Below, piece by piece: positions 55,925 through 64,000 of a stretch of DNA of 64,000 nucleotides. The notes beneath the pieces were generated by a model. That model ran no database searches. It worked only from the letters and a program-made list of their open reading frames with translations, and was not told the origin of the DNA. The DNA is from QHWK01 sp035259385 (lineage in GTDB: Bacteria > Acidobacteriota > Vicinamibacteria > Vicinamibacterales > CAVVIG01): positions 62,001-126,000 of the forward strand of contig DATFWL010000130.1 of assembly GCA_035259385.1 (NCBI GenBank). Reading direction: 5' to 3'. Every line of letters begins with the position of its first letter. Positions within the stretch are counted from its first letter, which is position 1. A program made the translations under genes and the position numbers.

Positions 55925-56877
55925 GCGGCGCCGTTCATGCGATCGCCAACATCTTCGACGCCGTCTCGACGCCGGCGTCGTCGATTGCCAGCCTGTCGAT
56001 GCTGGTGATCGCGGTGTGCGTCGCGATCTTCGTCGCCGTCGCCGGCGTGCTGGTTTACACGATCGTCCGCTTCCGCCGGCCGTCGGCCGACGTCGACCGC
56101 GAGCCGCCGCAGGTGTACGGCAGCAATCAGATCGAGATCGCCTGGACGGTGATCCCGGTGCTCATCGTCATCGTGCTGACGATGGCGACGGCACGAGTGA
56201 TCACGGAAGTGCAGGACAAGCGTCCGGACCCCGGCGCGCTGGCGGTGACCGTCGTCGGTCATCAGTGGTGGTGGGAGATCCGCTATCCGCTGCTCGGCGT
56301 CGTGACGGCGAACGAGCTGCACGTCCCGGTCAGCGACGCGGCGCACCCGCGGGCGACCTTTCTGCGGCTCGAGTCGGCGGACGTCGCGCACAGCTTCTGG
56401 GTACCGCAGCTCGCGGGCAAGACCGACCTGATTCCGAACCATCCGAACACGATGTGGATCGAGCCGACCGTCGAGGGGACGTTCCTGGGCAACTGCGCCG
56501 AGTTCTGCGGCCTCCAGCACGCCAACATGCTCCTCCGCGTCGTCGTCCAGTCGCCCGAGGAGTTCGCCGCGTGGGTCGAGCAGCAGCGGGCCGCGCCGGC
56601 TCACGGCCACGACGGCGAGCGCGTGTTCCTCTCGCTGTCGTGCGTGAACTGCCACGCGGTTGCGGGCACCGCCGCCGCTGGCACGTTCGGACCCGATCTC
56701 TCGCATGTGATGAGCCGCGACACGCTCGGCGCCGGCCTCATCCCGAACACGACCGCGAACCTGCGGCGCTGGATTCGCGATCCGCAGGTGATGAAGCCCG
56801 GCAACCTGATGCCGAACATGCAGCTGAGCGATCGCGAGCTCGATCAGGTGCACGGGTATCTGTCGACGTTGAAGTAG
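55921..56877 (+). CDS. coxB: Cytochrome c oxidase subunit II with fused cytochrome c
   Basis: A 318-residue protein with two N-terminal membrane helices, a cupredoxin domain with the CuA site (CAEFCGLQHANM), and a C-terminal cytochrome c domain (CVNCH, distal Met in LMPNMQL). This is the caa3-type arrangement, in which the fused haem hands electrons to CuA. GHQWWWEIRYP is the usual aromatic patch. It overlaps ndh and is followed after 9 bp by coxA. Confidence 0.96.
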   Translation: MSGAVHAIANIFDAVSTPASSIASLSMLVIAVCVAIFVAVAGVLVYTIVRFRRPSADVDREPPQVYGSNQIEIAWTVIPVLIVIVLTMATARVITEVQDKRPDPGALAVTVVGHQWWWEIRYPLLGVVTANELHVPVSDAAHPRATFLRLESADVAHSFWVPQLAGKTDLIPNHPNTMWIEPTVEGTFLGNCAEFCGLQHANMLLRVVVQSPEEFAAWVEQQRAAPAHGHDGERVFLSLSCVNCHAVAGTAAAGTFGPDLSHVMSRDTLGAGLIPNTTANLRRWIRDPQVMKPGNLMPNMQLSDRELDQVHGYLSTLK

Positions 56878-56886
56878 GGCAGCCCA

Positions 56887-58578
56887 ATGAACACCGTCGA
56901 CATCATCGAGCCCGTCGATTCCGCCGTCGTCGCGGTCGCCACCGAGTCGACGCCGCTGCCAGGCTCGCTGCACGAGTGGCTGATCACGGTCGATCACAAG
57001 CGCCTCGGCCTGATGTACATCGCGACGGCGCTCGTGTTCTTCGTCGTCGGCGGCGTGCTGGCGATCGTGATGCGGGCTCAGCTGGCATTTCCGGACGGCA
57101 CGCTGGTACCGCCTGACGTGTTCAACCGCCTGTTCACGATGCACGGCACCACGATGGTGTTCCTGGTCGGAATGCCGTTCCTTGCCGGGCTCGCGAACTA
57201 TCTCGTGCCGCTGATGATCGGCGCGCGCGACATGGCGTTCCCCCGGTTGAATGCCTTCGGCTACTGGATCTTCGTGTTCGGCGGGGCGCTCCTCTATTTC
57301 AGCTACATCGGCGGCGAGGGGCTGGCCGGCCACGGCACCGCACCCGACGTCGGCTGGTTCGCCTACGCACCGCTGACCGAGCATCCGTTCTCGCGCGGTA
57401 CCAGCACCGACTACTGGATCCTCAGCATCACGCTGACCGGCATCGGCAGCATCAGCAGCGCGATCAACGTCATCGCCACGACGCTGAGCATGCGCTGCAG
57501 GGGGATGACACTGGCGCGGATGCCGCTGTTCGTCTGGCTGCTGTTCGTCGTGTCGGGAATGATCCTGGTCGCGCTGCCGCCGCTGACCGCTGCGCAGGTG
57601 ATGCTGCTCGTCGATCGCTATCTCGGCGGCCGCTTCTTCGACACGCAGGCCGGCGGCTCGGCGGTGCTGTGGCAGCACTTCTTCTGGCTGTTCGGGCATC
57701 CCGAGGTCTACATCCTCATGCTGCCGGGGTTTGCGTGCGCCTCGGAGATCATCCCGGTGTTCTCGCGCAAACCGATGTTCGGCCGTGCGGCGATGGTCGG
57801 CGCGAGCGTCGCGATCGGCTTCATCGGCGTCGGCGTGTGGGCGCACCACATGTTCACGATCGGCATGGCGTCGCGGTCGAACATCTTCTTCGTCGTCTCG
57901 ACGATGCTGGTCGGCGTGCCGACCGGGATCAAGATCTTCAACTGGATCGCGACGATGTACGGCGGGCGGATCTGGTTCGCGACGCCGATGCTGTTCTGCA
58001 CCGCCTTCCTGTTTCAGTTCCTCGTCGCGGGACTGACCGGGATCATGCTCGCCGCGGCGCCGTTCGACTGGCAGCTGAGCGACTCCTACTTCGTCGTCGC
58101 GCACTTTCACTACGTCCTGCTCGGCGGGCTGTTGTTCACGCTGTTCGCCGGCATCTATTACTGGTTCCCCAAGGCCACCGGCCGGATGCTCGACGAGACG
58201 CTCGGCCGCTGGCATTTCTGGCTGCTCGTCATCGGCTTCCACCTCACGTTCGACACGCTGCACTTCGCCGGGATTCTCGGCATGCCGCGGCGCATCTATA
58301 CCTACGCGGCCGGACGCGGCTGGGAAGGCGTCAACCTGGTGGCCTCGATTGGCGTGATCTTCCAGACCGCGGCGGTCCTGTTCTTCGTGTGGAATGTCGC
58401 GCGGTCGCTCAAGCGCGGCGTCCCCGCCGGGAGCGATCCATGGGACGCCTGGACGCTGGAGTGGGCGACCACATCACCGCCGCCCGACTACAACTTCGCG
58501 GCGCTGCCGGACGTGTGCAGCAGCCGTCCGCTGTGGGATCTCAAGCACCCGGACGATCCGGACTGGAAGTACGAATGA
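56887..58578 (+). CDS. coxA: Cytochrome c oxidase subunit I
   Basis: A 563-residue polytopic haem-copper oxidase subunit. Haem and CuB ligands are visible in TMHGTTMVF, WLFGHPEVYI (CuB His and cross-linked Tyr), WAHHMFTIG and VVAHFHYVLLGG. GHPEVYILMLPG keeps the Glu of the D-channel, so an A-family, proton-pumping oxidase is expected. It reduces O2 to water at the inner membrane. It overlaps coxC by four bases. Confidence 0.97.
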   Translation: MNTVDIIEPVDSAVVAVATESTPLPGSLHEWLITVDHKRLGLMYIATALVFFVVGGVLAIVMRAQLAFPDGTLVPPDVFNRLFTMHGTTMVFLVGMPFLAGLANYLVPLMIGARDMAFPRLNAFGYWIFVFGGALLYFSYIGGEGLAGHGTAPDVGWFAYAPLTEHPFSRGTSTDYWILSITLTGIGSISSAINVIATTLSMRCRGMTLARMPLFVWLLFVVSGMILVALPPLTAAQVMLLVDRYLGGRFFDTQAGGSAVLWQHFFWLFGHPEVYILMLPGFACASEIIPVFSRKPMFGRAAMVGASVAIGFIGVGVWAHHMFTIGMASRSNIFFVVSTMLVGVPTGIKIFNWIATMYGGRIWFATPMLFCTAFLFQFLVAGLTGIMLAAAPFDWQLSDSYFVVAHFHYVLLGGLLFTLFAGIYYWFPKATGRMLDETLGRWHFWLLVIGFHLTFDTLHFAGILGMPRRIYTYAAGRGWEGVNLVASIGVIFQTAAVLFFVWNVARSLKRGVPAGSDPWDAWTLEWATTSPPPDYNFAALPDVCSSRPLWDLKHPDDPDWKYE

Positions 58579-59141
58579 GCGACGACTGGACGCTTCCCGA
58601 CCGCGGCCGGATTGGCGTGCTCTGTCTCATCGTCACCGAGGCGGCCCTGTTCACGATCTTCGTCGTCGCGTATCTGTTCTACATCGGCGCCAGCCGCAGC
58701 GGACCACTCCCGAAGGACGTCCTCGAACTGCCGATCTGGCCGACGGTGTGCCTGCTGTCGAGCAGCATGACCGTGACGGTCGCCGAGCGCGCGCTCGAGG
58801 CGCGCCGCCGGCTCGCGTTCGTCGGCTGGGTCGCCGTGACCGCGGCGCTCGGTGCCGAATTCATCCACCAGACCGCCGTCGAGTGGCGGCGGCTGATCGT
58901 CGTCGACCACCTCACGATCAGCACCAACGTGTTCGGCACGACCTTCTACTCGCTGGTCGGGCTGCACGCGACGCACGTGCTGGTGGGGCTGGCGCTGCTG
59001 ACGCTGGTCCTGGCGATCGGCCTTCGTGGCCGCGCGATGCTCGATCACGCGCGCCGCTTCCAGTTCCTGGCGTGGTACTGGCATTTCGTGGACCTGGTCT
59101 GGATCGTGGTGTTCGTGGTGGTTTACGTGGTGGGGCGATGA
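58575..59141 (+). CDS. coxC: Cytochrome c oxidase subunit III
   Basis: A 188-residue membrane protein with five helices, shorter than the seven-helix form, as in caa3 operons. Family features are the N-terminal EAALFTIFVVAYLFY, the conserved FYSLVGLHATHVLVGL and the C-terminal WYWHFVDLVWIVVFVVVY. It overlaps coxA and the next gene (ATGA). Confidence 0.95.
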   Translation: MSDDWTLPDRGRIGVLCLIVTEAALFTIFVVAYLFYIGASRSGPLPKDVLELPIWPTVCLLSSSMTVTVAERALEARRRLAFVGWVAVTAALGAEFIHQTAVEWRRLIVVDHLTISTNVFGTTFYSLVGLHATHVLVGLALLTLVLAIGLRGRAMLDHARRFQFLAWYWHFVDLVWIVVFVVVYVVGR

Positions 59142-59959
59142 TGCACGACGAATCGATCCATCTGCCGGCGCCGACTGTCTGGCCGTTCGTGACGGCGTTC
59201 GGCTTGACGCTGATCTTCAGCGGGCTGGTGACGCACGCGGCCGTCAGCGTCGTCGGCGTGATGCTCACCGCGCGCGGCGCCATCGGATGGTGGCGAGACG
59301 TGCTACCGGTCGAACACCACGAGCCGCACGTCGTCTCCGATCTCGCTCGAGTTCCGGTCGTGCATGCAAGCGCGCGCGCCGTCGAGCATCTGACAGTCGG
59401 CGCCGGCGGGCACCGTGTCCGCATCCCTGCCGACGTGCACCCATATTCGTCCGGCCTGAAAGGCGGTGTCGTCGGCGGCGTGGCGATGGCGGGCGTCGCC
59501 GTCGCCTACGGGGTGATCGCACAGCACAGTCTCTGGTACGTGGTGAATCTGCTCGCTGCCGGGTTGTTACCGTCGCTGTCTGCGGCAGACCTCGATCGGC
59601 TGCGCGCGTTCAGCGCGACCGGGCTTGCCGTCGGCGTATTGATGCATGCGGTGATGTCGGCGCTGGTCGGGCTGCTGTATGCGGTGTTGCTGCCGATGTT
59701 TCCTCGGCGCGCCGGCCTGTGGAGCGGCCTCGCCACGCCGATTGTCTGGTCCGGCATCGTCAGGGCCAGCCTCGACATCGTGAACCCGACGCTCAACGGG
59801 CGGATCGACTGGCTCTGGTTCGTCGCGTCGCAGCTCGCGTTCGGCCTCACCTGCGGCTTCGTGGTCGCGCGCACCGAACGGATCGAGACGATGCAGAGCT
59901 GGACGTGGGAGAGCCGGGCGGGACTCGAAGCGCGGCGCATCGACGAGGAGCGGCGATGA
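59138..59959 (+). CDS. Oxidase-operon membrane protein with subunit IV-like N-terminus
   Basis: A 273-residue protein with about six membrane helices. Its first 60 residues (HLPAPTVWPFVTAFGLTLIFSGLVTH, GWWRDVLPVEHHE) resemble the small fourth subunit that follows subunit III in many caa3 operons. The remainder (helices after LKGGVVGGVAMAGVAVAYG) is a separate membrane domain I do not recognise. It overlaps both neighbours by four bases, so it should be made with the oxidase. A role in complex stability or assembly is inference. Confidence 0.7.
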   Translation: MMHDESIHLPAPTVWPFVTAFGLTLIFSGLVTHAAVSVVGVMLTARGAIGWWRDVLPVEHHEPHVVSDLARVPVVHASARAVEHLTVGAGGHRVRIPADVHPYSSGLKGGVVGGVAMAGVAVAYGVIAQHSLWYVVNLLAAGLLPSLSAADLDRLRAFSATGLAVGVLMHAVMSALVGLLYAVLLPMFPRRAGLWSGLATPIVWSGIVRASLDIVNPTLNGRIDWLWFVASQLAFGLTCGFVVARTERIETMQSWTWESRAGLEARRIDEERR

Positions 59960-60651
59960 CCGCGCGGGCGATCGGCGTCGCATTGCTCTCGGTAGCTGTC
60001 GCGGCGGGCCTGGCGTGCGGCCGTCCGCGCGCGATCGAGCCAAGGCCCGATGCGATCACCGATTTCGCGACGCTCTACGCGAGCAACTGCGCCGGCTGCC
60101 ACGGCGTCGACGGCCTGCACGGGGTCGCGCAGCCGCTCAACGATGCACCCTATCTGTCGCTGATCGGTGACGTGCGCCTTCGCGAGGTGATTGCTCGAGG
60201 AGTCCCGGCGACGCCGATGGCGGCGTTCGCACGCGAAGCCGGCGGATCGCTGACCGCCGAACAGATCGGCGCGATTGCCGCCGGGCTGCGGCGCGAGTGG
60301 GGAAGTGCGCCGCGTCAGCCGGACGCAGTGCTCCCGGCGTACGACGCTGAGGAAGCATTCGCCCGTGGTACTGCGCGCGGCGACGTGGACCGTGGCCGGT
60401 CGGCGTTTGCAACCTACTGCGCACGCTGTCATGGCGAAGAGGGTACGGGCGGTCCAGTGGCTGGCTCGATCGTTGACGAGGCATTCCTGTCGCTGACGAG
60501 CGATCAGGCGCTCCGCACCAGCGCCATCGTCGGGCGCTCGGACGAAGGGACCCCAGGTTGGCGTGACTACGTGGCGGGGCGCCCGATGAGCGACCAGGAG
60601 ATTTCAGACGTCGTCGCGTGGGTGGCGTCACATCGAGGACATCATGACTGA
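59956..60651 (+). CDS. Dihaem cytochrome c lipoprotein
   Basis: A 231-residue protein with a lipobox (GLACG) and two cytochrome c domains, each with a CxxCH site (CAGCH near residue 44, CARCH near residue 155). It should be lipid-anchored in the periplasm and carry electrons between the quinol-oxidising and oxygen-reducing complexes encoded on either side. It overlaps the Rieske gene by eight bases. Confidence 0.92.
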   Translation: MTARAIGVALLSVAVAAGLACGRPRAIEPRPDAITDFATLYASNCAGCHGVDGLHGVAQPLNDAPYLSLIGDVRLREVIARGVPATPMAAFAREAGGSLTAEQIGAIAAGLRREWGSAPRQPDAVLPAYDAEEAFARGTARGDVDRGRSAFATYCARCHGEEGTGGPVAGSIVDEAFLSLTSDQALRTSAIVGRSDEGTPGWRDYVAGRPMSDQEISDVVAWVASHRGHHD

Positions 60652-61174
60652 GACATGTGGGTGTGCGTGCGCGCAGGACACTGGCGTATCACGCCGGAAG
60701 ATGATGCTGCGCCTCGGCGCGGGGATGACCGCGGCGGGCGCGGCGCTGATGGGCGTGCCGATTCTCGGCTTCGTCTTGTCGGCGTTCACGCGGCCAACGC
60801 ACGCGCAGGAGTGGGTGTCGATCGGGCCGATCGAGCAATTTCCAGCGGAGCAGACGCGGCTTGTCGTGTATCAGAACCCGGCGACGCGGCCGTGGGACGG
60901 TGACACGGCGCATGTGCCCTGCTGGGTGCGGCGGATCGACGAGCAGCGATTCCAGGTGTTCGCGATCAATTGCACGCACCTCGGCTGTCCCGTGCGCTGG
61001 TTCCCGGAATCGAAGCTGTTCATGTGTCCGTGCCACGGCGGCGCGTTCTATGAAGACGGATCGCACGCGTCCGGACCGCCGCCGCGCGGCCTGTTCGAGT
61101 ACCAGCACAAGATCGAAGACGGCCACCTGATGGTGATGGGCGGCTACCTGCCCACGCTTGCCGAGCCGCTGTGA
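60644..61174 (+). CDS. Rieske iron-sulfur protein
   Basis: A 176-residue protein with a Tat-like N-terminal anchor (SRRKMMLRLGAGMTAAGAALMG) and a Rieske domain holding the [2Fe-2S] cluster: CTHLGCPV and CPCHGGAF. It is the high-potential electron acceptor of a bc-type quinol oxidase and pairs with the cytochrome b gene that follows (the stop overlaps the next ATG, TGATG). The first residues CGCACAQ are unusually Cys-rich. Confidence 0.95.
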   Translation: MTETCGCACAQDTGVSRRKMMLRLGAGMTAAGAALMGVPILGFVLSAFTRPTHAQEWVSIGPIEQFPAEQTRLVVYQNPATRPWDGDTAHVPCWVRRIDEQRFQVFAINCTHLGCPVRWFPESKLFMCPCHGGAFYEDGSHASGPPPRGLFEYQHKIEDGHLMVMGGYLPTLAEPL

Positions 61175-62580
61175 TGGCCGGGCCGTGTGCGGCGCTCGCG
61201 CTCTGGCTCGAGGAGCGGCTGCAGGTCCGCCGGCTCTACGAGGCGACCGCCGGGCACAAGGTGCCGGCGAGCACGAACAGCTGGTTCTACGTGCTCGGCA
61301 GCGGCACGCTGCTCTGCTTCGTGATCCAGGTGGTCACCGGCATCTGCCTGGCGTTCGTCTACGTGCCGTCGACCGATCAGGCATGGACGAGCCTCCAGTA
61401 CTTGAATCACCAGCAGGCACTCGGCTGGCTGCTGCGCGCGATCCACAACTGGGGATCGACGTTCATGGTCGCCATCATGACGCTGCACATGGTGCAGACG
61501 TTCCTGTTCGGCGCCTTCAAGTTCCCGCGCGAGCTGACATGGATCTCGGGATGCGTGCTGCTGCTGTGCACGCTCGGCATGGCGTTCACCGGGCAGGTCC
61601 TGCGCTTCGATCAGGACGCGTACTGGGGACTCGGGATCGGCGCGTCGATCATGGGGCGCGTGCCGATGATTGGCGCCCAGCTGGTGCAGCTGCTGCTCGC
61701 CGGCCCGATCATCGCCGGCGAAACGCTGTCGCGCTTCTTCACGCTGCACGTGTTCGTCCTGCCGGGATCGATTCTCGCGATCGTCAGCCTGCACCTCAGG
61801 CTCGTGCTCACCAAAGGCATCAACGAGTATCCGACGCCCGGGAAGGTTGTCCGGCGCGAGACCTATGAGGCCGAATACGAACAGCTCCTTCACGAGAAGG
61901 GCGTTCCGTTCGCGCCGCACGTCATCGGCAAGGATCTCGTGTTCGCCGGCGCGCTGACGCTGGCCATCCTGGCGTGCGCCGTGGTGTTCGGGCCCGCGGG
62001 ACCTTCGGGACCTCCCGATCCGGCGCTGATTCACACCGCACCGAAGCCGGATTTCTTTTTCCTGTCCGTGTATGCGGTGCTCGCGCTGCTGCCGCCCTAC
62101 ATGGAGACCTTCCTGTTGCTGACGGCGCCGCTGGCCGGCATCGCGCTGCTGATGGCGCTGCCGTTCATCTCCGGTGTCGGCGAGAAGAGCCCGCGGCGGC
62201 GTCCGGTCGCCGTGTTGACGGTGGTCGTCGCGTTCCTCACGCTGGGATCGCTGGCGTGGCTGGGAACGTTCGCGCCGTGGTCACCTCGCATGGAGGCCTG
62301 GAGCAGCACGCCGATTCCGACGCACTACTTGCAGGGACGATCGCCACTCGAGCGCCGCGGCGCGGCGCTGATGCAGGCGAAGCAGTGCCGCAACTGTCAC
62401 GCGCTCGACGGCGGCGGCGGTCTGCGCGGGCCGGCACTCGACGGCGTCGCCGCGCGGCTCACGCACGACCAGCTGATCCGCCAGGTGATCCAGGGCGGCG
62501 GAAACATGCCGGCGTACGGGAAGAACTTGAACCCGTCGGAAGTGACCGCGCTGGTCGCGTTCATGGAGACGCTGCGATGA
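61174..62580 (+). CDS. Cytochrome b fused to a C-terminal cytochrome c
   Basis: A 468-residue protein. Residues 1-230 are the four-helix cytochrome b6 part with paired haem His (NWGSTFMVAIMTLHMVQ, FFTLHVFVLPG), 270-365 the subunit IV part, and 390-468 a cytochrome c domain (CRNCH, NMPAYGKNLN). It forms the quinol-oxidising complex with the Rieske protein. The Qo motif usually written PEWY reads PDFF here (residues 292-295). A GTG three bases upstream is an alternative start. It overlaps ctaB by four bases. Confidence 0.93.
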   Translation: MAGPCAALALWLEERLQVRRLYEATAGHKVPASTNSWFYVLGSGTLLCFVIQVVTGICLAFVYVPSTDQAWTSLQYLNHQQALGWLLRAIHNWGSTFMVAIMTLHMVQTFLFGAFKFPRELTWISGCVLLLCTLGMAFTGQVLRFDQDAYWGLGIGASIMGRVPMIGAQLVQLLLAGPIIAGETLSRFFTLHVFVLPGSILAIVSLHLRLVLTKGINEYPTPGKVVRRETYEAEYEQLLHEKGVPFAPHVIGKDLVFAGALTLAILACAVVFGPAGPSGPPDPALIHTAPKPDFFFLSVYAVLALLPPYMETFLLLTAPLAGIALLMALPFISGVGEKSPRRRPVAVLTVVVAFLTLGSLAWLGTFAPWSPRMEAWSSTPIPTHYLQGRSPLERRGAALMQAKQCRNCHALDGGGGLRGPALDGVAARLTHDQLIRQVIQGGGNMPAYGKNLNPSEVTALVAFMETLR

Positions 62581-63470
62581 GATCACTAGGGCGCGTGACG
62601 CCGTACGTCGAGCTGACCAAGCCGCGCATCACGATGATGGTGCTGTTCAGCACGGGCGCCGGGTATCTCGCCGCGACGCAGGACCGATGGCAGCCGATCG
62701 CGCTGCTGCAGACACTGATCGCGACCGGCCTGCTCGCGTCGGGAACCTCCGCGCTCAATCAGTGGTACGAGCGCGATACCGATGCGGCGATGCGCCGCAC
62801 GTGCCGCCGGCCGATTCCGAGCGGCCGCGTGTCGGCGAGGCGCGCGTTGGCATTCGGTGTCGCCCTTCTGGCCGCCGGCACGGGGGCGCTGCTGGCGGCC
62901 GCGACCGCGCACGCCGCGGCCGCGGGACTCCTGACGGCCGCCAGCTATCTGCTCGTCTACACGCCGCTCAAACGCCGGTCGTCGCTCTGCGTCTTCGCCG
63001 GCGCGTTCGCCGGCGCGATGCCCCCGGTGATCGGCTCGGTTGCGGCACTGGAGCGCGTCGATCCGATCGGCCTGTCGCTGTTTGCGCTGCTGTTCGTGTG
63101 GCAGGTGCCGCACGTCTACGCGATCGCGATGATGTACCGCGACGACTACGATCGCGGCGGACTCCACATGCTCCCGCCGTCCGCCGATCGACACGGCAAT
63201 CCGGGATCGCACATCGTCGCCTGGTCGATGCTGCTCGCGGTGGTGAGCCTCGGGCCGGTGGCGATCGGAACTGCCGGACCGGGCTACGCCGCGTGTGCCG
63301 TGGCGTTGAACCTGGCGTTCGCGTACCAGGCGGTGAGGGTATGGATCGAGCCGACGGTGCAGCAGGCGCGGCGCGTCCTGCTGGCGTCGGTGACGTACCT
63401 GCCCGCGCTCCTCGGCGTGGCGGTTCTCGATTCGGCGCTGCCGCGCGTGCTCGCCGTGCTGTCTCACTGA
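62577..63470 (+). CDS. ctaB: Protohaem IX farnesyltransferase (haem O synthase)
   Basis: A 297-residue UbiA-family membrane prenyltransferase that converts haem B to haem O for the oxidase. Motifs are the Asp-rich NQWYERDTDAAMRRTCRRP and the second YRDDYDRGGLHMLP, with VYTPLKRRS characteristic of CtaB. It overlaps the cytochrome b-c gene. Haem O may be converted further to haem A by an enzyme outside the window. Confidence 0.96.
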   Translation: MRSLGRVTPYVELTKPRITMMVLFSTGAGYLAATQDRWQPIALLQTLIATGLLASGTSALNQWYERDTDAAMRRTCRRPIPSGRVSARRALAFGVALLAAGTGALLAAATAHAAAAGLLTAASYLLVYTPLKRRSSLCVFAGAFAGAMPPVIGSVAALERVDPIGLSLFALLFVWQVPHVYAIAMMYRDDYDRGGLHMLPPSADRHGNPGSHIVAWSMLLAVVSLGPVAIGTAGPGYAACAVALNLAFAYQAVRVWIEPTVQQARRVLLASVTYLPALLGVAVLDSALPRVLAVLSH

Positions 63471-63475
63471 CGCCT

Positions 63476-64000
63476 ATGCACCATCATCATCACGAGATCG
63501 CCGACGCCCTTCGATCGTGGGACGTCAACCACGTTGTCGTGTGGCTGCTGCCGATCGCCGCGTTCCTCTATGCGCGCGGGTTCCTCCGCGTGCACCGACA
63601 ACTGCCGCAGCGTTATCCGGCCCGGCGGCTGGTGTCGTTCCTCGGCGGCATCGCCGTCGTCTTCCTGGCAATCGCGTCGCCGTTGCACGCGCTCGGCGAG
63701 CTCGTGCTGTCGCTGCACATGGCGCAGCACATGCTGCTGACGATGCTCGCGCCGCCGCTGTTGTGGCTCGGTCAACCGATGATCCCGCTGCTGCGCGGCC
63801 TGCCGCCCCGGCTCGCGCGGCGGATCCTCGGCCCGGCGCTCACGTCGCCGTCGTGTCATCGACTCGGACGCGCGATCACGCATCCGGCCGTCTGCTGGAC
63901 TGCGCTCGCGGTCGCGATCGTCGGCTGGCATCTTCCGCGGAGCTACGAGCTGGTGCTCCATTCAGAGATCTGGCACGACATCCAGCACGCGTGCTTCTTC
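63476..64000 (+). CDS. ctaG: Caa3-type oxidase assembly protein CtaG, N-terminal part
   Basis: The frame runs off the right edge; 175 residues are seen. It begins with a natural run of five His (MHHHHHEIADALRSW) and then has membrane helices with LSLHMAQHMLLTMLAPPLLWLG and LARRI, the pattern of the caa3_CtaG family, which helps deliver copper to the oxidase. The His cluster could bind copper, though this is inference. It lies five bases after ctaB and completes the oxidase operon. Confidence 0.93.
   Translation, partial: MHHHHHEIADALRSWDVNHVVVWLLPIAAFLYARGFLRVHRQLPQRYPARRLVSFLGGIAVVFLAIASPLHALGELVLSLHMAQHMLLTMLAPPLLWLGQPMIPLLRGLPPRLARRILGPALTSPSCHRLGRAITHPAVCWTALAVAIVGWHLPRSYELVLHSEIWHDIQHACFF

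Overview
The window is GC-rich (roughly two-thirds G+C), densely packed Gram-negative chromosomal DNA. I infer an uncultured or little-studied Acidobacteriota relative, probably class Vicinamibacteria. The reasons are the gene content (DUF2339/DUF3999 pair, sortilin-type propeller relic, fused Tal-Pgi, NHLP-clan small proteins) and several families of short intergenic repeats. This placement is inference; the window has no rRNA, tRNA, CRISPR array or insertion sequence that I could recognise.

Left part (1-24909): mostly envelope and accessory metabolism. It holds a DUF2339/DUF3999 pair, a polysaccharide deacetylase, a serine hydrolase, a truncated propeller gene, an aquaglyceroporin, an L,D-transpeptidase coupled to an M15-like peptidase, a decayed phospholipase-like gene, an SGNH hydrolase with an inserted domain, an amino-acid ABC importer whose binding protein and permease are fused, a 3-hydroxyisobutyrate-dehydrogenase-like enzyme, an amidohydrolase, a Tat-exported FAD oxidoreductase, a propeller lyase-like protein, DAHP synthase, a holin-like membrane protein, an exported HpcH/HpaI aldolase homologue, an epoxide hydrolase and an ACT protein. 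Gene ends here carry inverted or tandem repeats of a few families, and some of these run into coding sequence.

Middle part (24910-45893): the most unusual region. Three paralogous small proteins of 76-87 residues resemble the Os1348/NHLP-clan RiPP-precursor-like family. Each sits 28-32 bases after a sigma-54-type (-24/-12) promoter, and each promoter has an 18-bp dyad (TTGYRC-N6-GCGCAA) about 90-120 bp upstream. Two intact GAF-containing sigma-54 activators and one decayed paralogue lie between them. The third small gene is translationally coupled to a TolC-adaptor-RND efflux operon that continues into a glucosidase-like gene and zwf. I read this as one self-contained regulon: sensor activators, sigma-54 promoters, small proteins and an exporter.

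Right part (46089-64000): a DUF4136 protein, an FAD monooxygenase/K+ channel pair, pentose-phosphate genes (tkt, a tal-pgi fusion whose transaldolase half has lost its catalytic region, gnd), then a tightly overlapping respiratory operon. The operon encodes NDH-2, cytochrome c oxidase subunits II-I-III, a membrane protein, a dihaem cytochrome c, a Rieske protein, a cytochrome b-c fusion, haem O synthase and CtaG. Quinol oxidation and oxygen reduction therefore appear to be encoded as one unit.
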